A stretch of DNA of 64,000 nucleotides, taken from assembly GCA_949284715.1 (NCBI GenBank), contig CASDWH010000009.1, forward strand, positions 1-64,000, read 5' to 3'. The stretch is from an uncultured bacterium (lineage in GTDB: Bacteria; Cyanobacteriota; Vampirovibrionia; Gastranaerophilales; Gastranaerophilaceae). Shown one piece after another: positions 24,971 to 33,927 of this stretch (the stretch's first letter is position 1; each line of letters begins with the position of its first letter). The translations under genes were made by a program, and so were the position numbers. A model generated the notes under the pieces. The model had not been told where the DNA came from, did no database searches, and saw only the letters and a list, made by a program, of their open reading frames with translations.

Positions 24971-26245
24971 ATGGCAGAAAGGTATGAAATGATAAAAATC
25001 GGAACAGCACTATTTGAAGCTTGTGAAGAGCTTGAAAGAGAAAGAGGTATCTCGAAAGATGTATTAATTGCCTCTCTATGTGATGCAATGGTTGCAGCAT
25101 ACAAAAGACACATGCACGTAAAGGAAGCCACAAATATTGAAGCAATTCTTGACGAACAAGCAGGAGAAATCGGAGTATTTTCCACCAAGCTTGTGGTTAA
25201 AGAAGTAGAAGATCCTGAAACCCAAATTTCTCTTAAAGACGCTAAAGAAATTGATGAGGATGTCGAACTTGATGATGAAGTAAAAATCGAAGTTACTCCT
25301 GAACAGTTCGGCAGAATCGCCGCACAAACAGCTAAACAGGTGATTACACAGCGGATAAGAGATGCTGAACGGAATAATATACTTAATGAATTTCTTGAAA
25401 AGAAAGGTACTCTTGTTACCGGCATTATCCAAAGAGTAGAAAACCGTAATGTTATTGTTAATATAGGCAAAACTGACGCTATTATGCCGCAAAGAGAACA
25501 AATTCCAAGAGAATACTATAAACCCGGAAACAGAATAAGAGTCTTTGTACTTAACGTTAAAGAAACAAACAGGCTGCCGCAAGTTATAGTTTCTCATGCA
25601 CATGCCGAAATTGTAAGAGAACTGTTTGATTTAGAAGTACCTGAAATTGAAGACGGAATTGTTGAAATCAAATCTATTGCAAGAGAAGCAGGCTACAGAA
25701 CAAAACTTGCTGTCTGGTCGAACGATCCGGAAGTTGACAGTGTTGGCGCTTGTATCGGGCCAAGAGGAAGCAGAATTCAAACGATTGTAAGCGAACTTAA
25801 AAACGAAAAAATTGATATAGTAAGATGGTCGCCTGATCCTGTTGAATACATCGTTAATGCTATTTCTCCGGCACGTGTTGTATCTGTTGATATAATGACA
25901 GATGATGAAGATACAAAAGATGCGCTTGTTGTTGTACCTGATGACCAGTTATCGCTTGCAATCGGGCGCGAAGGCCAAAACGTAAGATTAGCACACAAGC
26001 TTACCGGCTGGAAAATAGATATTAAAAGTGTTTCTCAAATGGAAAGAGAAGAAGCTAATGCTCAATCTACAGTATATAAATACGATGAGCAGGCTGATGC
26101 TGATTATGAAGAACAAACCGCTAATGACGACGAGTTACAGCAAGAAATAGAAGAAGAAATGAATCAGCAAGCTATTGATGAAGATGACTTTACAACAGAA
26201 GAATCATCAGATGCTAACGAAGAAGAAAGTTCAGTAGAAGAATAA
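24971..26245 (+). CDS. nusA: Transcription termination/antitermination factor NusA
   Basis: 424 residues. The N-terminal RNA-polymerase-binding domain (FEACEELERERGISKDVLI) is followed by an S1 domain (about 132-200; GTLVTGIIQRVENRNVIVN) and two KH domains (VGACIGPRGSRIQTIVSEL; SLAIGREGQNVRLAHKLTGW). From about residue 355 the tail is Glu/Asp-rich and lacks the C-terminal AR repeats of gamma-proteobacteria. The start may be ATG 24971 or the ATG six codons on. A terminator follows. Confidence 0.97.
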   Translation: MAERYEMIKIGTALFEACEELERERGISKDVLIASLCDAMVAAYKRHMHVKEATNIEAILDEQAGEIGVFSTKLVVKEVEDPETQISLKDAKEIDEDVELDDEVKIEVTPEQFGRIAAQTAKQVITQRIRDAERNNILNEFLEKKGTLVTGIIQRVENRNVIVNIGKTDAIMPQREQIPREYYKPGNRIRVFVLNVKETNRLPQVIVSHAHAEIVRELFDLEVPEIEDGIVEIKSIAREAGYRTKLAVWSNDPEVDSVGACIGPRGSRIQTIVSELKNEKIDIVRWSPDPVEYIVNAISPARVVSVDIMTDDEDTKDALVVVPDDQLSLAIGREGQNVRLAHKLTGWKIDIKSVSQMEREEANAQSTVYKYDEQADADYEEQTANDDELQQEIEEEMNQQAIDEDDFTTEESSDANEEESSVEE

Positions 26246-26261
26246 TTTCTACTAATACAAA

Positions 26262-26292
26262 ACGGGTGCCGTTACACGGTACCCGTTTTTTT
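26262..26292. terminator. Terminator after nusA that includes the last codons of the convergent gene
   Basis: ACGGGTGCCGT (26262-26272) pairs with ACGGTACCCGT (26276-26286), with one wobble, followed by T7. The final codons and stop (26272-26274) of the minus-strand gene lie inside the hairpin. Confidence 0.9.
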
Positions 26293-27126
26293 ATTTAATT
26301 TATCCAGTACAAGCCGCTGTTCTTTTAACGTCTTTGCAATCGCCTTAATATCATTAAGTTTAAGGTTATAATCATTTGTACCTTTTTTTATTTCATTTAC
26401 GATATTTTTAACCTCTAAGAGATATCCTTTTAGCTCATCACTATATTCAACCTTATCAGATGGCTTTTTATCTTTTATTATTTTATTTATTTCATCTTGT
26501 ACCCGTTTATATTTTTTATTTAACAAGGTTAATTCTAATCTTATTTTTATAATTTTACGCTGATTTTCAACCAGTTCACGACTTAATGCCTCAATCTTTG
26601 CTTCAATAATTTTCTTTTTTTCGTCTATAGTTAAAATATCTTTGGCATTTTGTATAATACGCCCCTTATTACGTCTTTCGGATGTTATTTCTTTCAACTT
26701 TCCATCTTGAATATTATATTTTACCGCATAGTAATCAATATTATCACTAAGCGGTTTACCATCTTTATCAATATTTTTACCGGAAAGTATAAGAGTACCA
26801 TCTTTATACTTTCTAAGATATTTGCCAGCTTTAGTATTATATTCAAAAATATCAGAAACCGGCGTGCCATTCACATCCTTGAGCAGCCCTGTGCCTTTTT
26901 CTATACTCAGCTTTTTTGCATCAAATAAATTATGTAATGCTGTTGTTCTTCCTTTTACTAAACTGACTCCGGCAACTATAGCGCCTGCGGCAGCAAGTGC
27001 GGAAAGCGTAGACCACAATACGGCGGAACGATTTGCATTGTATTCCTTATTGTTTTCAATTTTTGATTCGCCGGATATTCGAGAAGAAAATGTTGTTGGG
27101 GTCAATTTATTTACTAATATTGGCAT
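26272..27126 (-). CDS. Single-pass membrane protein with coiled coil, lineage-specific
   Basis: 284 residues. A polar N-terminus (MPILVNKLTPTTFSSRISGE) precedes one TM at about 34-58 (AVLWSTLSALAAAGAIVAGVSLV). Residues about 70-160 are beta-rich with GTGLLKDVNGTPVSDIFEYN and RKYKDGTLILSGKNIDKDGK, similar to the YwqK/MORN-like part of the 6029 product. About 160-284 is Lys/Glu-rich coiled coil. GGAAGAAAGGA lies before the ATG. Function unknown. Confidence 0.72.
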   Translation of the reverse strand: MPILVNKLTPTTFSSRISGESKIENNKEYNANRSAVLWSTLSALAAAGAIVAGVSLVKGRTTALHNLFDAKKLSIEKGTGLLKDVNGTPVSDIFEYNTKAGKYLRKYKDGTLILSGKNIDKDGKPLSDNIDYYAVKYNIQDGKLKEITSERRNKGRIIQNAKDILTIDEKKKIIEAKIEALSRELVENQRKIIKIRLELTLLNKKYKRVQDEINKIIKDKKPSDKVEYSDELKGYLLEVKNIVNEIKKGTNDYNLKLNDIKAIAKTLKEQRLVLDKLNKKTGTV

Positions 27127-27377
27127 AATAAGTCCTTTCTTCCTCTACAAAAGTTTCTAAAAGAATAAATTGCTATTTCCTGACCAAAACTCTTTTAAAT
27201 TGTTACAGAAGTTTACAATTATCACAAATTAATACCCTGTGGGGATTAAATATTACTTAAATTCTTAATAATTTTAAATATACACTTTAATCCGGGCAGA
27301 TTTTACTGTAAAATATAATTATTATATATATGGATTATGTGATAAAAGATTAAGGACTGTAATTTAAAGGGGCATAT

Positions 27378-27731
27378 TTGAAAGAGTTGTATTTTATTCT
27401 GGTATTTCTGGTATTGTCAACCCTATTTGCGGTTGCGATGGTTGCAGCCGGTTTTATATGCCAGTATAAGAAAAAAGATTATATAAAAAATACACCCTAT
27501 GAGTGCGGTGTTAACTTATTTTCTGATGCCAGAGCGAAATATGATATAAGATTTTTCAATTATGCAATTCTTTTTCTTATTTTCGATGTAGAAACTATTT
27601 TTCTTTATCCGTTTGCAAAAAACTTTTCACAGCTTGGCTTGCTTGCTGTTCTGGAAGGCCTGTTCTTTATCTTTATCCTTATTATTGCTCTTGTTTATAT
27701 AATTAAGAAAAATGTTCTGAGGTTCAGATGA
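27378..27731 (+). CDS. nuoA: Complex I subunit NuoA
   Basis: 117 residues, TTG start (KELYFILVF) with AAAGGGG upstream. Three TM segments; the conserved NTPYECGV ([14 protein letters not shown]) and [26 protein letters not shown] (part: [13 protein letters not shown]) with the Asp/Glu pair are typical. NuoA is a membrane-arm subunit near the quinone tunnel. First gene of a ten-gene operon; the stop overlaps nuoBC as ATGA. A TATAAT lies at 27314-27319 but without a convincing -35. Confidence 0.97.
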   Translation: MKELYFILVFLVLSTLFAVAMVAAGFICQYKKKDYIKNTPYECGVNLFSDARAKYDIRFFNYAILFLIFDVETIFLYPFAKNFSQLGLLAVLEGLFFIFILIIALVYIIKKNVLRFR

Positions 27732-28705
27732 ATATAATTGTAACAACAATTGATTATATTCTAAACTGGAGCCGTGCAAACTCGCTCTGGCCATTCACTT
27801 TTGCTACATCATGCTGCGGGATAGAGTTAATGCAGACGACTGCAAGCAATAATGATATTGCACGTTTTGGTTCAGAAGTATTCAGAAACTCACCGCGTCA
27901 GGCAGATTTGCTAATCTGCGCAGGTACTATTAATCATAAAATGGCACCGGTGCTTTTGAAGCTTTACCAGCAAATGGCTGAACCCAAATATGTCATCGCA
28001 ATGGGCGCCTGTGCCTGCGGCGGTGGAATGTTCTGTGATAACACCTATTCGGTAGTTAACGGCATAGATAAAATTATACCGGTAGATATATACCTGCCAA
28101 TGTGTCCGCCGCGGCCGGAAGCTCTCCTTGATGCAATAAGAAAGCTGCAAAAAAAGATTAAAACGGAAACAATCACAAAAAGAAAAGAGTTTGTTAATTC
28201 ACACAAATCAAATCTTACAGAAAAAGCTGAAGTTCTTGTCAAAGCACCGGACTTAAAAATAGTTAAAACTGATAATTGTTATCTGGATTATGCAATGGAA
28301 TTTGAGTGCAAAGACTATTCCCAAACTCCTTCTATTGAATATATTGTTGATTATGAGAGTGAACTGCTTAATAATCTTGCAAATCTTAAGTCTGCCGGAT
28401 TTAATATCCTGACCTCAATTATTGCAACCGACTGGAAAGACTGCGTGGAACTTAATTACAGACTTTATTCAACATTCCAGAGCCGTTTTTTTGACCACAA
28501 AATTTATGTAAAATCCGAAACCGACTCAGTTACGGGAATTTATCCGAGCGCTTATTTTGACGAGTGCGAAATATACGATTTATTTGGTATAACCTTTAAA
28601 GGGAACCCTAATCTAAAAAGGCTCCTAAATCCTAAAAGCTGGATTGGACATCCTCTAAAAAAAGATTATGTCCAGTGTGACGAAAGGCTGGTTTGGAATG
28701 AGTAG
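27728..28705 (+). CDS. nuoBC: Fused complex I subunits NuoB-NuoC
   Basis: 325 residues. Residues 1-about 145 are NuoB with the N2 [4Fe-4S] ligands in [17 protein letters not shown] and [15 protein letters not shown] Lys-rich linker (about 146-185) leads into NuoC (about 200-325): [22 protein letters not shown]-like [11 protein letters not shown], and the signature [21 protein letters not shown] with RLLNP and [10 protein letters not shown]. The two are separate genes in most bacteria. The frame is continuous, so this is a true fusion. It overlaps nuoD by eight bases. Confidence 0.96.
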   Translation: MNIIVTTIDYILNWSRANSLWPFTFATSCCGIELMQTTASNNDIARFGSEVFRNSPRQADLLICAGTINHKMAPVLLKLYQQMAEPKYVIAMGACACGGGMFCDNTYSVVNGIDKIIPVDIYLPMCPPRPEALLDAIRKLQKKIKTETITKRKEFVNSHKSNLTEKAEVLVKAPDLKIVKTDNCYLDYAMEFECKDYSQTPSIEYIVDYESELLNNLANLKSAGFNILTSIIATDWKDCVELNYRLYSTFQSRFFDHKIYVKSETDSVTGIYPSAYFDECEIYDLFGITFKGNPNLKRLLNPKSWIGHPLKKDYVQCDERLVWNE

Positions 28706-29783
28706 AATGAAACTTAACCTTGGGCCGCAGCACCCCTCTACGCATGGTGTTCTAAGACTCATTCTGGATGTTGACGGAGAGAAAATTCTGGGATGTGAAC
28801 AGGTAATCGGATACTTGCACCGGGGAATGGAAAAAATGGCAGAAGGAATGACATACCTTCAATATCTGCCGACCGTTGACCGGATTGATTATCTGAGTGG
28901 TTTTTTCAACTCCTATGCCTATGTTACAGCCGTTGAAAAATTGTTAAAACTCACAATTCCTGAACGAGCTTCCATTATAAGAGTTTTATTAATGGAGTTA
29001 AATAGAATTGCTTCCCACTTACTATGGCTCGGAACTTATCTTCTTGACCTCGGAGCAGTTTCTCCTTTCTTCTACACTTTCAGAGAACGCGAGTTAATTC
29101 TAAACTATTTTGAAAAAATTTCCGGGCAGCGCATGATGTACAACTATTTTGTATTTGGCGGCGTAAGACACGATATTGAATATGTTAATGAAATTATGCC
29201 AATAGTAAAAACAATAGTTGAAAAGCTTGATGATTATGAAAAGCTTTTGACAGACAATCCAATATTTATTTCAAGAACAAAAAATACAGGGGTTTTAGAC
29301 CGAGAAGAAGCTCTTGCTTATTCAATTACAGGGCCTAATTTAAGAGCCTCCAATTCGCACCTGGATTTCCGCTCACAATCAGAAATATACAAAAAATTTG
29401 AATTTAAAATAGCAAAAGCTGAGGCCGGCGACTGTTTTGCAAGATATAAAGTAAGACTGGAAGAAATAAGAGAATCTTCTAAAATAATTTATCAGGCCGT
29501 TGATATACTGTTGTCAAGCGGCGGAGAATACAATACAGGACTAAATCCCGTCAATCTGAATATTGAAGCGGGGGAAGCTTTTGCCGATGTTGAAACGCCG
29601 CGGGGATTAACAACCTGTTGTATAAAATCAGACGGTTCCGGCACCCCATACCGCGTCAAATGGAGAACCGGCTCCTTTTATGCCGTTCAGATACTGCCTA
29701 AACTTCTTACAGGAAATATGATTTCTGACATAATGGCTATATATGGCTCATTAGACGTCATGCTGCCGGAGGTAGACCGATGA
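28698..29783 (+). CDS. nuoD: Complex I subunit NuoD (49 kDa type)
   Basis: 361 residues from the ATG at 28698, which gives [20 protein letters not shown]; the frame opens ten codons earlier inside nuoBC. NuoD forms the quinone-binding site with Nuo[37 protein letters not shown] and the C-terminal DVMLPEVDR are present, where NiFe-hydrogenase relatives carry metal ligands. Eight-base overlap upstream; ATGA overlap with nuoH. Confidence 0.97.
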   Translation: MSRMKLNLGPQHPSTHGVLRLILDVDGEKILGCEQVIGYLHRGMEKMAEGMTYLQYLPTVDRIDYLSGFFNSYAYVTAVEKLLKLTIPERASIIRVLLMELNRIASHLLWLGTYLLDLGAVSPFFYTFRERELILNYFEKISGQRMMYNYFVFGGVRHDIEYVNEIMPIVKTIVEKLDDYEKLLTDNPIFISRTKNTGVLDREEALAYSITGPNLRASNSHLDFRSQSEIYKKFEFKIAKAEAGDCFARYKVRLEEIRESSKIIYQAVDILLSSGGEYNTGLNPVNLNIEAGEAFADVETPRGLTTCCIKSDGSGTPYRVKWRTGSFYAVQILPKLLTGNMISDIMAIYGSLDVMLPEVDR

Positions 29784-30874
29784 ACTATTTGTACTGCGCA
29801 TTCATTGAATTACTCGCTAAATATAATTTTCCGGAAGGGCTGGCTTTAATTATTTTCCCGCTGCTTCCCTTCTGTATTCTTGCTCTTGGACTTCTTATTA
29901 TGGTTTTATTCCTAGTACTTGCAGAGCGCAAAATATTAGGCTACCTAACCCAGAGAAAAGGCCCAAACCGTGTAGGCTACCGTGGATTAATGCAAACAGT
30001 GGCCGATGCGTTTAAACTTTTGTGTAAAGAAAACATTACACCTTCAGGTGCTGATAAATTTTTGTTTACTTTAGCGCCGCTAATTGCATTTATCCCTGTA
30101 ATGCTCGTATGGGGAATATTACCGTACAATGCTGAATTTGATTTAATGTCAACTCCGGCCAATCTTATTTTCTATTTATTTCTTGCGTTCATGCCTGTAC
30201 TCGGCATCTTTTTAGGCGGCTGGGCAAGCAATAGCAAATACTCTATAATAGGCTGCGTGCGTGCAATTGCACAGGCCATCAGCTACGAACTTCCTATAGC
30301 ATTTTCGCTGCTTGGAATAGTAGTCCTATCCTCTTCCCTAAACCTATCTCAAATAACTCTTGCCCAATCCTCAGTCTGGGGGCCGGCAAAATGGTTCATA
30401 ATTCCTGCCTTCATTGGTTTTATTGTCGTTTTTATTTCAATAATCGCAGAATTAAACAGATGTCCATTTGATTTACCTGAAGCAGAAAGCGAACTTGTTG
30501 CAGGATACAGCACAGAATATTCAGGAATGAGATTTGCATTATTTTACATCACTGAATATTCTATGATGTTTGCAAATGCGGCATTTATAGTTGTACTGTT
30601 CTTCGGCGGATATCTTTCTCCTTTTGGCGGATATTTGTCTAACATAATTTTTGGAGATTCTCTAACCGCAAATATTCTTGTTTACTTTGAACAAACTTTC
30701 TGGTTTCTTTTAAAAACCTTCGTAATTCTTTTCTTGTTTATACTTATAAGGGCAACTTATCCAAGACTTCAATCGGATAAATTATTGAAATTATCCTGGA
30801 CAATATTGCTGCCGCTGTCAATTATTAATTTGTTTATTTGTATGCTTATAAAAGCTATCGGAGGTGCAATGTGA
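29780..30874 (+). CDS. nuoH: Complex I subunit NuoH
   Basis: 364 residues, about eight TM segments. NuoH links the quinone site to the proton-pumping arm. Signatures: LAERKILGYLTQRKGPNRVG, the acidic INRCPFDLPEAESELVAGY (here LNRCPFDLPEAESELVAGY) and YSGMRFALFYITEY. Usual length. Ends as GTGA overlapping nuoI. Confidence 0.97.
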   Translation: MNYLYCAFIELLAKYNFPEGLALIIFPLLPFCILALGLLIMVLFLVLAERKILGYLTQRKGPNRVGYRGLMQTVADAFKLLCKENITPSGADKFLFTLAPLIAFIPVMLVWGILPYNAEFDLMSTPANLIFYLFLAFMPVLGIFLGGWASNSKYSIIGCVRAIAQAISYELPIAFSLLGIVVLSSSLNLSQITLAQSSVWGPAKWFIIPAFIGFIVVFISIIAELNRCPFDLPEAESELVAGYSTEYSGMRFALFYITEYSMMFANAAFIVVLFFGGYLSPFGGYLSNIIFGDSLTANILVYFEQTFWFLLKTFVILFLFILIRATYPRLQSDKLLKLSWTILLPLSIINLFICMLIKAIGGAM

Positions 30875-31266
30875 TTAAATTTCTAAAATCAATAAAAGCA
30901 CTTCTTGAAGGTATGTTTACAGTTTTTAAACATCTGTTTAAAAAATCTGTAACGCTTCAATATCCAGAAGAACTTCCCAACTTACCGGAAAGATTCCGCG
31001 GCGGTCATACACTAAAAGGCTGCATAGGATGCGGAATATGCCAGCAGGTTTGCCCGTGCAACGCAATAACAATAAAAAAGTCCGGTGGAAAAGTTACATC
31101 ATATACTATTAATATGAGAAAATGTATGTTTTGCGGAAATTGCCAGTATTATTGTCCGGTCGGAGCGATTAAATTGGGTACGGATTTTGAACTTGCTACA
31201 GACAGTAATAAAGAGTTACTAAATGAACTGATTGAAACCAATGAAAGCGAGGCGGATAAAGAATGA
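30871..31266 (+). CDS. nuoI: Complex I ferredoxin-type subunit NuoI
   Basis: 131 residues from GTG at 30871 (IKFLKSIKALLEGM); the longer frame from 30838 runs inside nuoH. Two [4Fe-4S] motifs are visible: CIGCGICQQVCP and CMFCGNCQYYCP, each with CxxCxxCxxxCP, giving clusters N6a and N6b. It is shorter than many NuoI (about 160-180). Without NuoE/F/G these clusters may take electrons directly from ferredoxin, as in cyanobacterial NDH-1. ATGA overlap with nuoJ. Confidence 0.95.
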   Translation: MIKFLKSIKALLEGMFTVFKHLFKKSVTLQYPEELPNLPERFRGGHTLKGCIGCGICQQVCPCNAITIKKSGGKVTSYTINMRKCMFCGNCQYYCPVGAIKLGTDFELATDSNKELLNELIETNESEADKE

Positions 31267-31769
31267 CAACTGCTTTAATATTCTATCCTACAGCATTAAT
31301 AATTATAATATTTTCTATCTTCTCAATTTTATCTAAAAAAATTGTATATTCGCTAATATCGGCAATTGTAGTATTTATGGCAGCCGGATTAATCTTTTAC
31401 CTGCTCGGAGCAGAATACAATGCTGTAATACAGCTTGCAATATATGGATTAGCTGTGCCTGTTCTTCTTGCAATGGCTATTATGTTTACTGATGTAAAAA
31501 ATGAAAAACACGCAATAGTAACAGGAGCCAGAAAATTCGTAATAATAACCGCTGTCCTGCTTATTGCAATGTCTGTTGTATATTTAACAGCAATTGCCGT
31601 AAATCTTACAATCGGCCCGATTTTTAGCACAATAAGTACAAACCTGAATTCGTTTAGAATCTTTGATGCAATAACTGACGGATTTTTTACATCATACATT
31701 ATTGCCTTTGAATTATTTTCAATTCTTTTACTTGCAGTAGTTGCGGGGGTATCTGACAATGCTAAATAA
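31263..31769 (+). CDS. nuoJ: Complex I subunit NuoJ
   Basis: 168 residues, five TM segments. The conserved YSLISAIVVFMAAGLIFYLLGAEYNAVIQLAIYGLAVPVLLAMAIMF region (parts: FYLLGAEYNAVIQLAIYGLA) is the helix TM3 with its pi-bulge. Membrane-arm subunit. Overlaps nuoK by 11 bases. Confidence 0.95.
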   Translation: MTTALIFYPTALIIIIFSIFSILSKKIVYSLISAIVVFMAAGLIFYLLGAEYNAVIQLAIYGLAVPVLLAMAIMFTDVKNEKHAIVTGARKFVIITAVLLIAMSVVYLTAIAVNLTIGPIFSTISTNLNSFRIFDAITDGFFTSYIIAFELFSILLLAVVAGVSDNAK

Positions 31770-32070
31770 TATAGGAATTTATCACTATTTAATACTCGGT
31801 TTCATTCTGTTTTTAACAGGATTATGCGGGGTTGTATTATCTAGAAATATTATTAAAATACTTATTTCCATTGAATTTATGCTTACCGCTGTAAATATAA
31901 ATTTTACAACCTTCGGACTGCACTGCAAAAACCTTGCATTTGACGGATATATATTTGCACTATTCTACATTGCGGCAGGGGCTGTGGAACTTGCTATTGC
32001 GCTGTATATTTTTTATGCAATGTATCGTGAAAAACAAACATCAAACATAGAGGATTATGGTGACGTATGA
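31759..32070 (+). CDS. nuoK: Complex I subunit NuoK
   Basis: 103 residues from ATG 31759 (MLNNIGIYHYLILG); the open frame begins six codons earlier at a TTG. Three TM segments with the conserved membrane glutamates in ISIEFMLTAVNINF and AAGAVELAIALYIFY. Antiporter-like proton channel subunit. ATGA overlap with nuoL. Confidence 0.96.
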   Translation: MLNNIGIYHYLILGFILFLTGLCGVVLSRNIIKILISIEFMLTAVNINFTTFGLHCKNLAFDGYIFALFYIAAGAVELAIALYIFYAMYREKQTSNIEDYGDV

Positions 32071-33926
32071 GTGAATTTTTTACAGACAACTTAATATGGG
32101 TAATACTATACCCTCTCTGGATTTTCCTGTTAATTGGGACAGCCAGACTGTTTGCAATAAGAATGTCAAAAAAACTTCTTACATTAATAACACTTGCCGG
32201 TTCAGGGCTAGGAATTATTTTTTCATGCGGAGCGCTTATAAATACTTTCCTATACGGTGGAAAAGAATTTGTATTTACTTTTATAAAAATACAGAATTTT
32301 CTCTTGCAGCTAGGGGTAAATATTGATAAACTTTCTGCAGTTTATATGCTTTTATTATTCACTATATCCTTTATCATACAACTTTACGCATCATCATATA
32401 TGAGCAGGGAGCCGAAATATTACAGATTTTTTGGATACCTGAACCTATTTAATTTTGCAATGTGTTTTCTGCTCACCTCGCCCAACCTGTTTCAAATATA
32501 TGCAGGATGGGAGTTAGTCGGGCTTGTTTCATACCTGCTAATCGGATTTCAATATGTAAACCCTGTTAAGTCCAAAGCAGCCGTAAAAACCTTTATTATA
32601 AACAGGATTGGAGATACCGCTCTTTTAGCCGGTATATTGTGCTTAATTTATATTATGTGGACATACTCTGTGCCGGGAGTTGTTACTCTTGATTTTTCAG
32701 ATTTCAACATAATATCATCTATTGTATATGCTCATACAAACAATTTTACATTCTTCATTTTATGTCTGCTGCTTTTCACAGGCGCGATGGTGAAATCAGC
32801 CCAGTTTCCATTTCACACCTGGCTTCAGGATGCAATGAACGCGCCAACTCCGGTAAGCGCGCTAATTCACTCAGCTACAATGGTCGCCGCAGGCGTTTTT
32901 CTAACAATAAAACTGCTTCCATTATTCACATTATCCAGAGAAATACTTCTTTTTATAGTAATATTAGGAATGTTTACAGCACTATTTTGTTCACTGTGTG
33001 CAATATGCCAGAACAATGTAAAATCGGTACTGGCTTACTCTACCTCTGCAAACCTCGGATTAATGCTTGCCGCTGTCGGCTGCGGAAATATTGATTTGGC
33101 TGTAATATATCTGATAGTCCATGGTTTTATTAAAGCCGCCCTGTTTCTAAGCTACGGAATGACAAATAATGAATATGCAGAAGATAAAAGCATTACACTG
33201 CCCCCTTCATTTATAATTGCCTCATTTGCGCTGGCAGGACTGGCTTTTGCCGGTTTAAACTGTAAAGAACTGTTTTTTGAAACATTCAAACAAAATACTT
33301 TTTTAAGAATAGAATTTCTTTTAGCAGCATTTATGTGTGCAGTTTATATATTTAGACTATGTTGTAAATACCCGCTGGCAACAGGACAGCGCCCGCATAT
33401 AAGAGAACAAATATCAGTATGGCTACTTCTTTTGATTATTACAGCAGGAACTTTTGCTGTTTCAGGCTCACAACTCGGTGTTCCATTCTGGACTGCTTTT
33501 GCCGGAGCAATAACAGCCGTAATTATAAGTATAAAAGCAAAGGATTGTAACGAAGGTGCCGTAACAAAGATATGCGGAGGCGGATTTTTTATAGATAGAT
33601 TTTATACCAAATACATTTACTCACTTTATGGTAAATTAGCAGATACAGCAAATATGATTGATTCATATATATCAAACAACAAATTACTGCTATATTTGTC
33701 TAAAAAAGCTGTAGCTATTGCTGAATTCATCGAAAAATACATCTTTGAAGCACCTGTTAAGCTATGTGTTATTTGTACAAAATTTGCTTCCAGGGAACTA
33801 GAACATGCTCAAACAAAAAATGTACAAACTTATATCGCCTATGGAGCATTGATTGCAGGAATTATTTTTACAGCTATACTATTAACTTATACATTTGTAA
33901 TAAACAATTTAGGAGGGATAGGATAA
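32067..33926 (+). CDS. nuoL: Complex I antiporter-like subunit NuoL
   Basis: 619 residues, about 16 TM segments. Family motifs: YAGWELVGLVSYLLIGF, KTFIINRIGDTALLAGIL (NRIGD), AQFPFHTWLQDAMNAPTPVSALIHSATMVAAGV (parts: PFHTWLQDAMNAPTPVSAL). The C-terminal lateral helix region follows with DRFYTKYIYSLYGKL. It pumps protons at the distal end of the arm. nuoM begins two bases after the stop. Confidence 0.96.
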   Translation: MSEFFTDNLIWVILYPLWIFLLIGTARLFAIRMSKKLLTLITLAGSGLGIIFSCGALINTFLYGGKEFVFTFIKIQNFLLQLGVNIDKLSAVYMLLLFTISFIIQLYASSYMSREPKYYRFFGYLNLFNFAMCFLLTSPNLFQIYAGWELVGLVSYLLIGFQYVNPVKSKAAVKTFIINRIGDTALLAGILCLIYIMWTYSVPGVVTLDFSDFNIISSIVYAHTNNFTFFILCLLLFTGAMVKSAQFPFHTWLQDAMNAPTPVSALIHSATMVAAGVFLTIKLLPLFTLSREILLFIVILGMFTALFCSLCAICQNNVKSVLAYSTSANLGLMLAAVGCGNIDLAVIYLIVHGFIKAALFLSYGMTNNEYAEDKSITLPPSFIIASFALAGLAFAGLNCKELFFETFKQNTFLRIEFLLAAFMCAVYIFRLCCKYPLATGQRPHIREQISVWLLLLIITAGTFAVSGSQLGVPFWTAFAGAITAVIISIKAKDCNEGAVTKICGGGFFIDRFYTKYIYSLYGKLADTANMIDSYISNNKLLLYLSKKAVAIAEFIEKYIFEAPVKLCVICTKFASRELEHAQTKNVQTYIAYGALIAGIIFTAILLTYTFVINNLGGIG

Positions 33927-33927
33927 A

